Source: Odobenus rosmarus divergens (Eukaryota; Chordata; Mammalia; Carnivora; Odobenidae). Taken from it: DNA of 64,000 bases. Both the position numbers and the translations under genes were made by a program. Where the stretch lies: contig NW_004450467.1 in assembly GCF_000321225.1 (NCBI RefSeq), forward strand, positions 442,980 through 506,979. Reading direction: 5' to 3'. Positions 13,310-23,467 of the stretch are shown in pieces (within the stretch, counting starts at the first letter, position 1; each line of letters opens with the position of its first letter). The notes below the pieces were generated by a model, which saw nothing but the letters and a program-made list of their open reading frames with translations, made no database searches and was not told where the DNA came from.

Positions 13310-13900
13310 ATTATTCACGAAATGTTTACTGAGCACCTACTACATGTCGGGCACAATGCCAGCTGTGGGCACACACATGTGAACAGAACAGAATCATAGT
13401 CCTCGGGGGGCTCACAGCCTGGGAAGGGAAACAGCTACATAAACAAATAAATTGCTCACCCGCTTAGGTGGTTGCAACCATCCATGCCTATGCAAGGAAC
13501 AGAGCTAACAAAGAGGAGGACAAGAGAGGAGGGGACTTGGGGGCAGCTGTTTTGAAAAGATGGTGGGTGAACTGGTCTCTGAAGGACAGTCAGGAAGACA
13601 AAGAGGAGAAGGATGTTCTCTGCAGAGGCATGCTCTGTGTAGTGTGCTGGGGAGCCCAACATAGTCGGAATGGCCGAGAGGGGAGGGGCTAGGATGCTTG
13701 GGGCATGGAAAGGAGATCTTGGCATGACTGTAGGCTGGAGAGATAGGATAGACCAGGAACATAAAGGGCTTGTACATAACGCTTGAGAATTTGGACCTAA
13801 TTATTGGAGATGAAAAGGGAGCATGTGAAAAGTGTTAAGAAGAGCAATTACCTAACTAACACTTTGGTGAGAGAATAGAAGGTGGTATGGAAGGCTGGAC
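13310..13900. repeat. Ancient mammalian repeat (L2-like)
   Basis: Begins TTTACTGAGCACCTACTACA and continues with ACAGAACAGAATCATAGTCC, a TAAACAAATAAAT run and GGTGAACTGGTCTCTGAAGG. This order is typical of a widespread mammalian fossil that I associate with L2. The family assignment is from memory. A similar stretch occurs at about 32155-32400. Confidence 0.45.
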
Positions 13901-14099
13901 TAGCGGATTAGCTTTTTCATAATGTCATTGTCTTTGATGAGTAGAGAAGAGGACAATAAGAAACTTATTTTTATGTAAATAAAAGTACATATTTGATTGA
14001 TGTGTTTATGAAAATTTTGTGTAAGTTTAGTTTTGTTAAATTGGTTTAGGTTTTAAGGACTTCAATGAAAAACTCATAGAAGAAACTAGAAGGGATAAC

Positions 14100-14300
14100 A
14101 TTTTTTTAAAAAGATTTTATTTATTTATTTGACAGAGAGAGAGAGACAGTGAGGGAGGGAACACAAGCAGGGGGAGTTGGAGAGGGAGAAGCAGGCTTCC
14201 CGCTGAGCAGGGAGCCCGATGTGGGCCTCGATCCCAGAAGCCTGAGACCATGACCTGAGCCCAAGGCAGACACTTAATGACTGAGCCACCCAGGCACCCC
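14100..14300 (-). mobile_element. SINEC
   Basis: Antisense full-length copy with an AAAGATTTTATTTATTTATT tail at the left and a head ending GAGCCACCCAGGCACCCC. Confidence 0.93.
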
Positions 14301-14532
14301 TTCTAGGGAAAACTTTTAAAGCCAATTTTGAGTACTGCTGTAGTACAGTTTATTACTCAGACCAATCATTGTGTACATTTGAATTTTGCAGAGACTTCCA
14401 TAGATTTCAATTTTCCTAAAGCAGTGTTCAGATGAGTAGAAGCAAAGTTGAAGCAATTCAGGCCTAAAAATTCTAAAACCACTACCATCACAAAGTGACA
14501 AATCACCATTCAAAAAGTCATGTGCTTAGAAA

Positions 14533-14831
14533 GTTTTTTTAAAAAGATTTTATTTATTTATTTATTTATTCATTCATTCATTCATTCGTTTATTTAGAGA
14601 GTATGAGCGGGGGAGGGGCAGAAGGAGAGGGAGAGAGAAACCTTTTAAAAAAATTTCTTGAATTTTTTATTTATCTATCTGAGACGCGCAAGGCAGGGGC
14701 TGGGGGTGGGGGGAGGTGGAGAAGCAGACTTGTGCTGAGAGGAGCCCAAGGCAGGGCTCAATCCCAAGACCCCAAGATCACGACCTGAGACAAAATCAAG
14801 TCGCTCAAATGACTGAGCCACCCAGGTGCCC
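14533..14831 (-). mobile_element. Composite of two SINEC copies
   Basis: A tail and GA block of one antisense SINE (with an (ATTT)n/(ATTC)n microsatellite expansion at 14551-14590) is followed at about 14643 by a second tail (TTTTAAAAAAATTTCTTGAA) and a complete diverged SINE ending GAGCCACCCAGGTGCCC. This suggests nested insertion or recombination between copies. Confidence 0.8.
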
Positions 14832-15654
14832 TGTGTTCATTTTTCTTTTTATTTATGATTCTGCTCATGGTGAAGCCTTGAGGCCAGAGGATTCAGAGGC
14901 AGTTTTCCTTCATTCAGGTTCAGTTGTAGGAATCCCCTCGCACCTGGATGGTGGCGGTAGGAGAAAGCCACTGCGCAAGCCCATTTGTAGGGGTTTCTTC
15001 TGGACCCCCCACACCTGGGCAGGCTCCCCTTCTTCGAATGGAGTCATACACGCTGCAGCTTGGAGCCCTTGGATATGGTCACTATAAATCAGTTGTAAAA
15101 TGGTGTTTACTGCTGCTGGGAAATCAGAAGTCCTTTTTTTTTTTTCAGGCAGACATAATTGTAAGTATTGTTTCCACATGACATTATATGAAAAGATCCC
15201 TAAAGAGGAAAAAAAAAATCCTCAAGAAGATTTAATAGTTTCCTTTGAGACACCAGATTTACATATTCAAGAAAGGCAATGCCTTCTGTGCCTATTTGTG
15301 TCCGTTGATAGCTGTGTCTTAATTTGGAAAAAAAATTCAAAAGGAAAAAAACAATTTCTAAGACTTTTCAAGCCTGAGTTGTGGCTTCACTCAGAAGACG
15401 TTGAAGGTCAATGCTGCCAGAGTAAAATGATTCCACAGAACTAGGAACTCCCTGGCCTTTCCCTGGATCCGTTAATAATGGCATAATTTTACATACTTAC
15501 GTAGGTGGCTTTCTCAGGATTCACCAAAAAGTAGTTACACAAAACCAGTAATAAGAGGGTTAACTATGCTATTTGAATTTCAAAGCCTATTCTAAATTCA
15601 TTCATTATCATTCTTTCCGAGTCTTGTGTGGGAATTAGTGGAACAGGGTCCTGT
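14832..15654. other. Intergenic, no gene recognised
   Basis: The overlapping open frames on both strands at 14900-15180 and 15100-15444 lack homology that I can recognise and have no splice context. Confidence 0.4.
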
Positions 15655-15672
15655 CTGGAAGGCCAGGTTTAA

Positions 15673-15756
15673 GTAAACCCTATGCCCCACGAGGGGCTCA
15701 GACTCATGACCCCAAGATCAAGGGTCCCATGTTGTACCAACTGAGCCAACCAGGCG
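15673..15756 (-). mobile_element. Short SINEC variant with 18-bp target-site duplication
   Basis: An 84-bp insert whose minus strand is a tRNA-like head only (no polypyrimidine block), ending in CCAACTGAGCCAACCAGGCG on the plus strand. Direct repeats CTGGAAGGCC(A/T)GGTTTAA at 15655-15672 and 15757-15774 match at 17 of 18 bases. This is the older short form with a TAAGTAAA-type end. Confidence 0.85.
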
Positions 15757-16050
15757 CTGGAAGGCCTGGTTTAAACTGAGGATCCTAAAAATACTGTGCA
15801 AAAAATAGTCAGCTGAACTCAGTCTGGGTGAGCAAGAGTCATGCCACTTTATATCAGAATCAGAGTATGATTATGATTTTTGTATTCAGTTACATGATAC
15901 AGTTTAATAAAGCTTAATACACATTTATTGAAGAAGATATTTTGGTAGGCACTAATAAAAGTTTTAGAAATGAGTAAGGCGATGGCACCGCTCTCAAGTA
16001 AAAAGGGAGAAGGAAAGACAAATGGACTTCTCAACTTGCCAGTTTGGATT

Positions 16051-16256
16051 ATTTTTTTTAAAGATTTTATTTATTTATTTGAGAGAGAGCGGGAGCGAGC
16101 GAGAGAGAGAGCACAAGCAGGGGAGGGACAGAGAGAGAGGGAGAAGCCGACTCCCCTCTGAGCAGGGAGCCCAATGCAGGGCTTAATCCGAGGATCCTGG
16201 GATCATGACCTGAGCCGAAGGCAGACACTTAACCAACTGAGCCACCCAGGTGCCCC
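16051..16256 (-). mobile_element. SINEC
   Basis: Antisense full-length copy with a TTTAAAGATTTTATTTATTT tail, a GAGCGGGAGCGAGCGAGAGA block and a head ending GAGCCACCCAGGTGCCCC. Confidence 0.93.
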
Positions 16257-16590
16257 AGTTGCTTCCACGTTTTGACAATGAGGAATAAGGCTGCTATAAA
16301 TATCCGTGTGCAGATTTTTGTATGGATATAAGTTTAATTCATTTAGATAAGTAAATACGGGTGCACTTGGTAAATCCTATGGTCAGACTGTAGTTAGCTT
16401 TGTCAGAAACCACCAAACTGTCTTCCAAAGTAGCTGTATCATTTTGCTTTTCACCAGCAATGAATGAGAGTTCCTTATGCTCCATATCCTCACCAGCATT
16501 TGATGTTGTTAGTGTTCTGGATTTTCGCCATTTTAACAGGTGTGTAGTGGTATCTCATTGCTGTGTTCCTTAGACTTGTAAGACAATAGG
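16257..16590 (-). mobile_element. L1 fragment (3' region)
   Basis: Antisense L1 text: GGCTGCTATAAATATCCGTG, CACCAAACTGTCTTCCAAAG, TCCTCACCAGCATTTGATGT, GGTGTGTAGTGGTATCTCAT. It is diverged, and its left end abuts a SINE. Confidence 0.8.
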
Positions 16591-17176
16591 GCATTTAGGA
16601 GGGGTGCAGGCAGGTAAGGAAGAAAACTGTTGGGTGGAGATGGACATTGGTAGCATCAGCTGAAGGAGATGTCAGGGAATCTGACTGCTTGGACAAGCAA
16701 GAGAGACTATTACAACTGCCATATCCAGATTCTAGACTCAACGAGTAAAATGGCCAATAAAGTGGCCAAGACATCACAATGCTTACAGAATGTCTGGCAA
16801 ATGTTTGTTATTTTTGTTTTCCTCTACATTCTTCAAGAAAGTTCCTTGTAGCTCCATGATATCACTTCGTCTTATAGTTGCCAGGCAGAATCGTGGTTCT
16901 TTTGTAATTCCTAAGAAATCATTCACTTTGAACATTTCCTTGGAGAAATGATATCATTTTGTGGCACCAGTTTCTGAACAGGATCGAGGAGTAAAGAATG
17001 GGATCAGTTTTCTAGCTAGTGAATCACTGATTGGGAGGCTATTCCAAGGTCTTGTTTACCCAGATATATAAAAGTTTAGGTATCACTGGCCAGGAACATA
17101 GTAAGAGATTGACCTCCCCTGACTTGTGTCAGACATCTCTAAATAAGATTTATGCACAAGTGTTTTTTATTGTAGA

Positions 17177-17201
17177 TGTGTGTGTGTGTGTGTGTGTGTG
17201 T
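17177..17201. repeat. (TG)n microsatellite
   Basis: Twelve TG units following TGTAGA. Confidence 0.95.
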
Positions 17202-17311
17202 TTCGGACTATTGCCAAAAGTCCAAAGCTAAACAGTCCCTGGAAAGAAGAAATTTGCTGTCAAAGTGAACCTACCAACACATTAAATCATCCATGGTCCC
17301 ATGAGAGGCAG

Positions 17312-17312
<1 letters not shown>

Positions 17313-17341
<29 letters not shown>
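17313..17341. repeat. (TG)n microsatellite
   Basis: Fourteen TG units after GGCAGA. It is the second such run within 140 bp. Confidence 0.95.
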
Positions 17342-17343
<2 letters not shown>

Positions 17344-17794
17344 GTGGTAGGCAGAGCAGAGGGCAAAGGAATATATACCTTGATTATAAAGGTAATATGG
17401 AATTATTGGACCTCAAAATACAAGCCTCTGAGCTACCTGAAAGATCTTTTAAGCACCTTTGAGGACAGGCCTAGTTAGGCCATAGCAAATAGCCTTGTAG
17501 GAGTGCATGGCACAGCTCTAGAAGGCGCTATTTATGTAGACAATTATAAGGATGGGGCTCCCTGGGATTATGCAAAAGAGCAGCTCGGGCATGAGGTCTT
17601 ATCCATCCTTAAATTCTCTGTCCCTGAAAACCAGAGTTATGCAAAAAAAAATCTCTGTTGAATCCATCAGGAACTTTGTGTAGCTTTTTAAATAAGCAAT
17701 GTTGTCAGTTCTTTTCTATCACAAACATTTGGCTCATTCAAGTGGTTTTTGACAGAACCCCATCCTAATGAAACATTTTAATATAGCTCTCTCA

Positions 17795-18545
17795 AAAATT
17801 GGCATACAAGACATGGGGAAAAGGGAACCCTGTGTACTGTTGGTGGGAATGTACATTGGTGCAGCCACTGTGGAAAACAGTGTGGAGGTTCCTCAAAAAA
17901 CTAAAAATAGAACTACCATATGATTCAGCAATTCCACTTCTGGGTATTTACCTAAAGAAAATGAAAGTACTAATTCAGAAGGATATGTGCATCCCTGTGT
18001 TTACTGCAGCATTATTTCCAAAGCAAAGATATGGAAGCAACCTAAGTGATAAATGAGTGGATAAAGAAGATGTGGTATATATATATGCAATGGAATATTA
18101 CTCAGCCATAACAGAGAATGAAATCTTGCCTTTTATGACAACATGGATGGACCTAGAGGGTATTATGTGAAGTGATATTAGCCAGATAAAGACAAATACC
18201 ATACGATTTCACTTATATGTGGAATTTAAAAAACAAGACAAATGAACAAACAAATAACAACAGAGAGAAATAGACTCATAAATACAGAGAATAAACTGAT
18301 GGTTGCCAAAGAGGTATGAACTTCTAGTTATAAAATAAACAATCCTGGAGATGAAAAGTACAGCATAAGGAATATAGTCAATAATAATTATAATATATTG
18401 TGTAACCCCATAATATTGTACTACACTTATCATGGTGAGCATTTTGTAATTTTGTAATTATCAAATCACTATGTTGTATAATGGAAACTAATTTAATATT
18501 ATATGTCAAGCATACTTCAATTAAAAATAAAAAATTAAAAAAAAT
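17795..18545 (+). mobile_element. L1 3' end (ORF2 terminus and 3' UTR)
   Basis: Sense: GTGCAGCCACTGTGGAAAAC, AAAAATAGAACTACCATATG, TGCAATGGAATATTACTCAG, ACAACATGGATGGACCTAGA, then a 3' UTR ending in an A-rich TTAAAAATAAAAAATTAAAA. It is 5'-truncated. Confidence 0.88.
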
Positions 18546-18934
18546 TATAATGAAAAAACTGATATACAAAGCAGAAAATATATGGATGTTTAGCATTTAG
18601 TCACTAAATATTTATAAGATGCCTACCATGTTCCAGGAACTGTTCTTTATACTGAATATTATAGTAAGGTAAAAATAAGTAAAACTCCTTGTCATCATGG
18701 GGTTATATTCCAGTGAACACAGGGGATTCAAGCAAATTTTACAATTAGATTATATATACATGTGCATAAGTATCATATATAAAATACATATATAAAGTTT
18801 GGGGATTTTGTACATGTACATATATGCATGTATAAAATGAGAACTTACATATGTCCACACATAGAGATCTGTATTCAAATTCATGCAAATGACTATAAAT
18901 ATCTATGAAAATCAGTAAATGTCACTGTCATTCT
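18546..18934. other. Intergenic AT-rich, no gene
   Basis: Short AT/TATA-rich repeats at about 18745-18850; nothing else supported. Confidence 0.4.
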
Positions 18935-19147
18935 TTTTTTTTTAAGATGTATTTATTTATTTTAGAGAGAGAGACAGAAAGCATGAGTGGGGCAAGGGGC
19001 AAAGGCAGAAGGAGAGAGAGATTCCACAAGCACCCTCCCTGATGAGTGCAGAGCCTGACACAGGGCTCCATCTCAGGACCCTGAGATCATGACCTGAGCA
19101 GAAACCAAGAGTCAGGCGCTTAACCAACTCTACCACTCAGTCGGCCC
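18935..19147 (-). mobile_element. SINEC, old and diverged
   Basis: Antisense copy with TTTTTTTTAAGATGTATTTA, a GA block and a degraded head (TCTACCACTCAGTCGGCCC). Confidence 0.85.
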
Positions 19148-20655
19148 AAATGTCACCGTCATTCTATTATGCAGGCTATATTTCCAACTATGGTTCATTA
19201 CAACTAGAAAATAACAAGAGAATAGTCAAAAATAACTCATCACTTGAAAATTAAGAATACTGTTCCACATACTTCATGTGTTAAACAGAAAATAAAAACT
19301 AAAATTATAGGCAATTAAGAAATAAATAACAGTGAAAATACTTTAAATTAATATCAATGAAAAGGGGAGAAAGCAGTGCTCAGAAGAAAGTCTATACACT
19401 TAAATTGTGTTTACTAGAAGAAAGGAAAGACGGAATAGAAGTAGGGAGAGCAGTTAACAGCGGATTGTTGTGGTCCGTGTGAGGAGCTACTGTGTTTCAG
19501 GTGAAGGTTGAGAACTGTTTGGATATGGGTTAGAATTCGTAGAAGTGCTGAGTGAGTTGGTGAGGGAAAGAGAAAGCATTAGCCATTGCGCGATAACATT
19601 TCAATGAAATGAACTCCAGCCAATTTGGTAATTAAATTAAACATTTGTGATTTAATCTTCCCTCTCTCCCCTCCTCCTATTGGAAGAGAAAGACTTTATT
19701 TTAGATTGAGGGTCTTTCAGGCATCAGTAAGAACATAAGTGAAGCTTTGAAGGATGAGGAGGAGCAGAAATCTGAGATAACTTGATACCCACTTGCAAGA
19801 CCTATCCTGAAGTTAACTGGGCTTGTTTCTTTCAGGATGTGATGTGGTCATCATGGTGGCTCAGGAGGTAGGAAACAGGAGCAGGGCTGATGGGCAGGTG
19901 CCAGCAGAAGAGAAAGGGAAGTGACTGTCTGATGGGCAGGTGCACATTTAGCCTTTCCCTATCCCCTGTACCGCTGGAGCAAGGGTGCACCCAGCCATGG
20001 CTTTCTGAGATTTAGTGGTGCGGAGCAGCTTCGTGAGTGGAGTCTTCCATGAGTTCTCCCTGGAGGAGGAGACAAAGGCTTTATTCTCCCTGAGACTGCT
20101 TTTCTCTTCCTGTTGGCCCCATCTCTTGTCTGAATATGTACAGGTCATCTGATCTTCTAGGCCTCTCTCCTTCCCCCCTAAGCTTCCTAAATGTGTACTC
20201 TTGTTTTCTTGCAAATCTATATTATTTTAGTCAGCATTAACTAATTTTCCATACTAAAACCTCACTGATAACTGTGCAGGAATTGGCCTTTGAGGCTGGA
20301 GCATAAGGTTCTAGTTCAGATGTTGCTACCCATTGGCTTGATGACATTATTTGTCTCCCTGTGCCTTAGTTTCCTTATCTGCTGCTGATGGAGTTGAATC
20401 CCATGATGTCCTCTTGCACCATTGCTTGGATTCCCATCCAATACCACAACTTGGAATAGAATCTCTCACAAAGAGACATTTTGTTAGAAAGCATCCCATT
20501 TTTTGGTATGATGGTACTGTAACCCTTTACAGCAAATTTGGCTCATTTTGATTTTCTTATAGTTTCCACCCATGGTGCATGATTTTTCCAATTTGAAAAA
20601 TCTAAGTGTAAAATGGGGGTGGGGGGGACTACAAAGCTGGTTTGGGAAAAATGCT
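19148..20655. other. Intergenic, no gene recognised
   Basis: A MIR-like segment (plus strand) at about 20283-20400 (CCCTGTGCCTTAGTTTCCTT). No coding exon is supported. Confidence 0.4.
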
Positions 20656-20670
20656 TGGAAAGGAAATTTT

Positions 20671-20775
20671 TTTTAAGTTTTATTTTGTTATGTTATGTTA
20701 ATCACCATACATTACATCATTAGTTTTTGATGTAGTGTTCCATGATTCATTGTTTGCGTATAACACCCAGTGCTC
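20671..20775 (-). mobile_element. Very short L1 insertion with perfect 15-bp duplication
   Basis: Only the last ~100 bp of an L1 in antisense (TATGTTAATCACCATACATT, GTGTTCCATGATTCATTGTT). Flanking direct repeats TGGAAAGGAAATTTT lie at 20656-20670 and 20776-20790 with no mismatch. It is a strongly 5'-truncated, fairly young insertion. Confidence 0.92.
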
Positions 20776-21155
20776 TGGAAAGGAAATTTTGAAAAGGAGG
20801 GAAAAACACTAGATTTTCATTCTTTAAAGGAGAAAAATTCTGAAAATAACTCTTCTTGTGTCATTTCATATCTAATTAGCTTGTACATCAAATAAAGCCA
20901 GGGACCAATTACGTGTACAGACAACCAAAAACTTAAGTCTGGGAAGTCTTTTTTCTCTTTTAAGAACATTTACATTCATTAAAGTATTTAGACACTATCA
21001 GACTAGAAGTTATTTGCAAAATGGTTTTTATTTCAACTATTTTCAACATCTCTTCTTTTGCTTTATCTTTAGGATTATGTTTATCTCAACCTCAGATTGG
21101 ATCCTTATGTCTTTAAGATCATCATTGTGTTCAGGATATGTTAAAAATGCATTTG

Positions 21156-22302
21156 ACTGACTTATTTTGCTTAGCATAATATACTCTAGATTCATCTACA
21201 TCATTGCAAATGGCAAGATTTCATCCTTTTTTATGGCTGAGTAATATTCCATTGTACATATATACCACATCTTTTTTTTAAAGATTTTATTTATTTATTT
21301 GACAGATAGAAACATAGCGAGAGAGGGAACACAAGCAGGGGGAGTGGGAGAGGGAGAAGCAGGCTCTCCGCTGAGCAGAAAGCCCAATGCAGGGCTCGAT
21401 CCCCGGACCCTGGGATCATGACCTGAGCCGAAGGCAGATGCCCAATGCCTGAGCCACCCAGGTGCCCCATAAAGGCAGACGCTTAATGACTGAGCTACCC
21501 AGGCACCCCTATATCACATCTTCTTTATCTATTCATTCATTGATGAACATCTGGGCTTTTTCCATAGTTTGGCTATTGTGGACATTGCTGCTATAAACAT
21601 TGGGGTGCAAGTGCTCCTTCAAATCACTATTTTTGTATTCTTTGGATAAATACCTAGTAGTGCAACTGCTGGGTAGCTCTATTTTTCACTTTTTGAGGAA
21701 CTTTCATACTGTTTTCCAGAGTGGCTGCACCAGTTTGCATTCCCACCAACAGTGTAAGAGGGTTCCCCTTTCTCCTCATTCTCACCAACATCTGTTGTTT
21801 CCTTACTTGTTAATTTTAGCCATTCTGACTGGTGTGAGATGGTATCTCATCATGGTTTTGATTTTTATTTCCCTGATGATGAGTGATGTTGAGCATTTTT
21901 TCATGTGTTTGTTAGCCATTTGTATGTCTTCTTTGGAGAAATGTCTGTTTATGTCTTCTGCCCATTTCTTGATTTCACTCGTACACAGAATTTAAGAAAC
22001 AAAACTGATGAACGTAGGGGGAAAAAAGAAAAAATACAATAGGATAAAAACAGAGAGGGAGATAAACTATAGGAGACTCTTAACTATAGAGAACAAACTG
22101 AGGGTTGCTGGAGGGGTGGGGGGATGGGGTAACTGGGTGATGGTCATTAAGGAGGGCACATGATGTAATGAATAATGAACACTGGGTGTTATATGAACTG
22201 ATGAATCACTAAATTTTACCCCCAAATTAATAATACACTACATGTTAACTAACTTGAATTTAAATAAAACAATAAAATAATAATATAAATAAATAAATAA
22301 AT
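21156..22302. mobile_element. Twin-primed (5'-inverted) L1 insertion
   Basis: The left part (21156 to ~21976) is L1 3' sequence in antisense. The right part (~21977-22302) is the L1 3' terminus in sense, ending in AATAAATAAATAAATAAAT. The element is bracketed by the 11-bp direct repeat AAATGCATTTG at 21145-21155 and 22303-22313. Inversion with a target-site duplication is the known signature of twin priming. A SINE is nested in the inverted half. Confidence 0.88.
21271..21509 (-). mobile_element. SINEC with duplicated head, nested in L1
   Basis: Antisense SINE, followed after GCCACCCAGGTGCCCC (ending ~21468) by a second partial head: AAAGGCAGACGCTTAATGAC ... ACCCAGGCACCCCT. TATA(C/T)CACATC repeats on both sides look like the target-site duplication. 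Confidence 0.88.
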
Positions 22303-22313
22303 AAATGCATTTG

Positions 22314-23257
22314 GTTTCATGGTGACACATTAAAGAGGAAACCTATCTGTAGTCTGCTTTGTTTCCTTACTTAAGGGTAAAACAGTGTGCTTTTAGAAAC
22401 TAGTAACTGAATGAAGCGTATTCTGGAATTTCTTGCCACCATCTGGAACTCTTTTATTAGGCGACTCTCAGTAAAACTCAGAATGTTTTTTGTTTTTTGT
22501 TTTTTGTGGTTTCCACGTTCCCTAAAGAAATGGTAATGGGAAGTATCTTCCTGTTGAGTTGCTATTCTGAACATAGCATGCTGTGATGGTCGAGCAAAGT
22601 TAACATTCACTTTCAGGTGCTTTTCACTGAACTTTTGTGTCCACTTTCCACTTTCCTCTTTCCTTAACTTTTCATCTCTTTATCTCTTCCTTATACTTTT
22701 TGGGATGTGGCTTGACCAATTTTTCCAGGTCATTGGTTGGTTCTTGGTTTGTAACCACTCTGCTCTTTAGCTTATTCTATTGAAGGCATTACTACAATTA
22801 TATGTTTTGTACCCTGTGTCACCTGGTTTCTTTTTTGTAACTGTTTCTTCTTATCCTCCTTTATCTCTTTGAGGATATTTCTGAGGCTTAGTTTAAAGCT
22901 TCACTCCGTCTAGGTTATTGATTCCCCTTCTTCTAACATAGATTGTCCTATATTTTTTGTGTCTTTCTTTTGTCATACCCATGGTCCCAAATATCTCATT
23001 AGTTTTCTCAGGAGTTTATAGTCCCACCCAAACACATTGGCTTGTCAAGTATGCTATGACTTGAGCTCTCCTAGCCTGGCCCCTTTGGGTGAGTTTGGGG
23101 AGGTTTGCTTCATTGTGAGGCTTGCCTCATGTTAAAATCTGGGCTCAATATCTTCCCATTTGTGCTCATGGTGAGCTACCCCTGCACCTCACAGAATCTC
23201 TTAGTACTCCCACTTGAGGGACTGCTATTTTCCAGAAGTTTCTCCCTAACTTCTTTC
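22314..23257. other. Intergenic, no gene recognised
   Basis: T-rich sequence with (GTTTTTT)n at about 22488-22508. No exon features. Confidence 0.4.
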
Positions 23258-23467
23258 TCTTTTTTTAAAGATTTATTTATTTATTTATTTATTTTAGAGA
23301 GAGAAAGAGCATGAGTGGGGGAGGGGCAGAGGAAGAGAGAGAATACCAAGCAGACTCCCCACTGAGATGGAGCCCCATGTAGGGCTTGATCTCATGACCC
23401 CGGAGATCGTGACCTGAGCTGAAACCAAGAGTTGGACACTCAACTGACTGAGCCACCTAGGTGCCCC
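23258..23467 (-). mobile_element. SINEC
   Basis: Antisense copy with TTTTTTTAAAGATTTATTTA, a GA block and a head ending TGACTGAGCCACCTAGGTGCCCC. TCTCCCT(A/T)(A/G)CTTCT-type repeats flank it. Confidence 0.9.

Larger units (their letters stand above)
16591..17794. other. Intergenic, no gene; two TG microsatellites
   Basis: No coding signal. It contains two separate (TG)n runs at 17177-17201 and 17313-17341, about 110 bp apart. Confidence 0.5.

Noticed and set aside
21600..21995. 131-codon plus-strand ORF
   Set aside because: It is the complement of L1 ORF2 end sequence within the twin-primed L1; not a gene.
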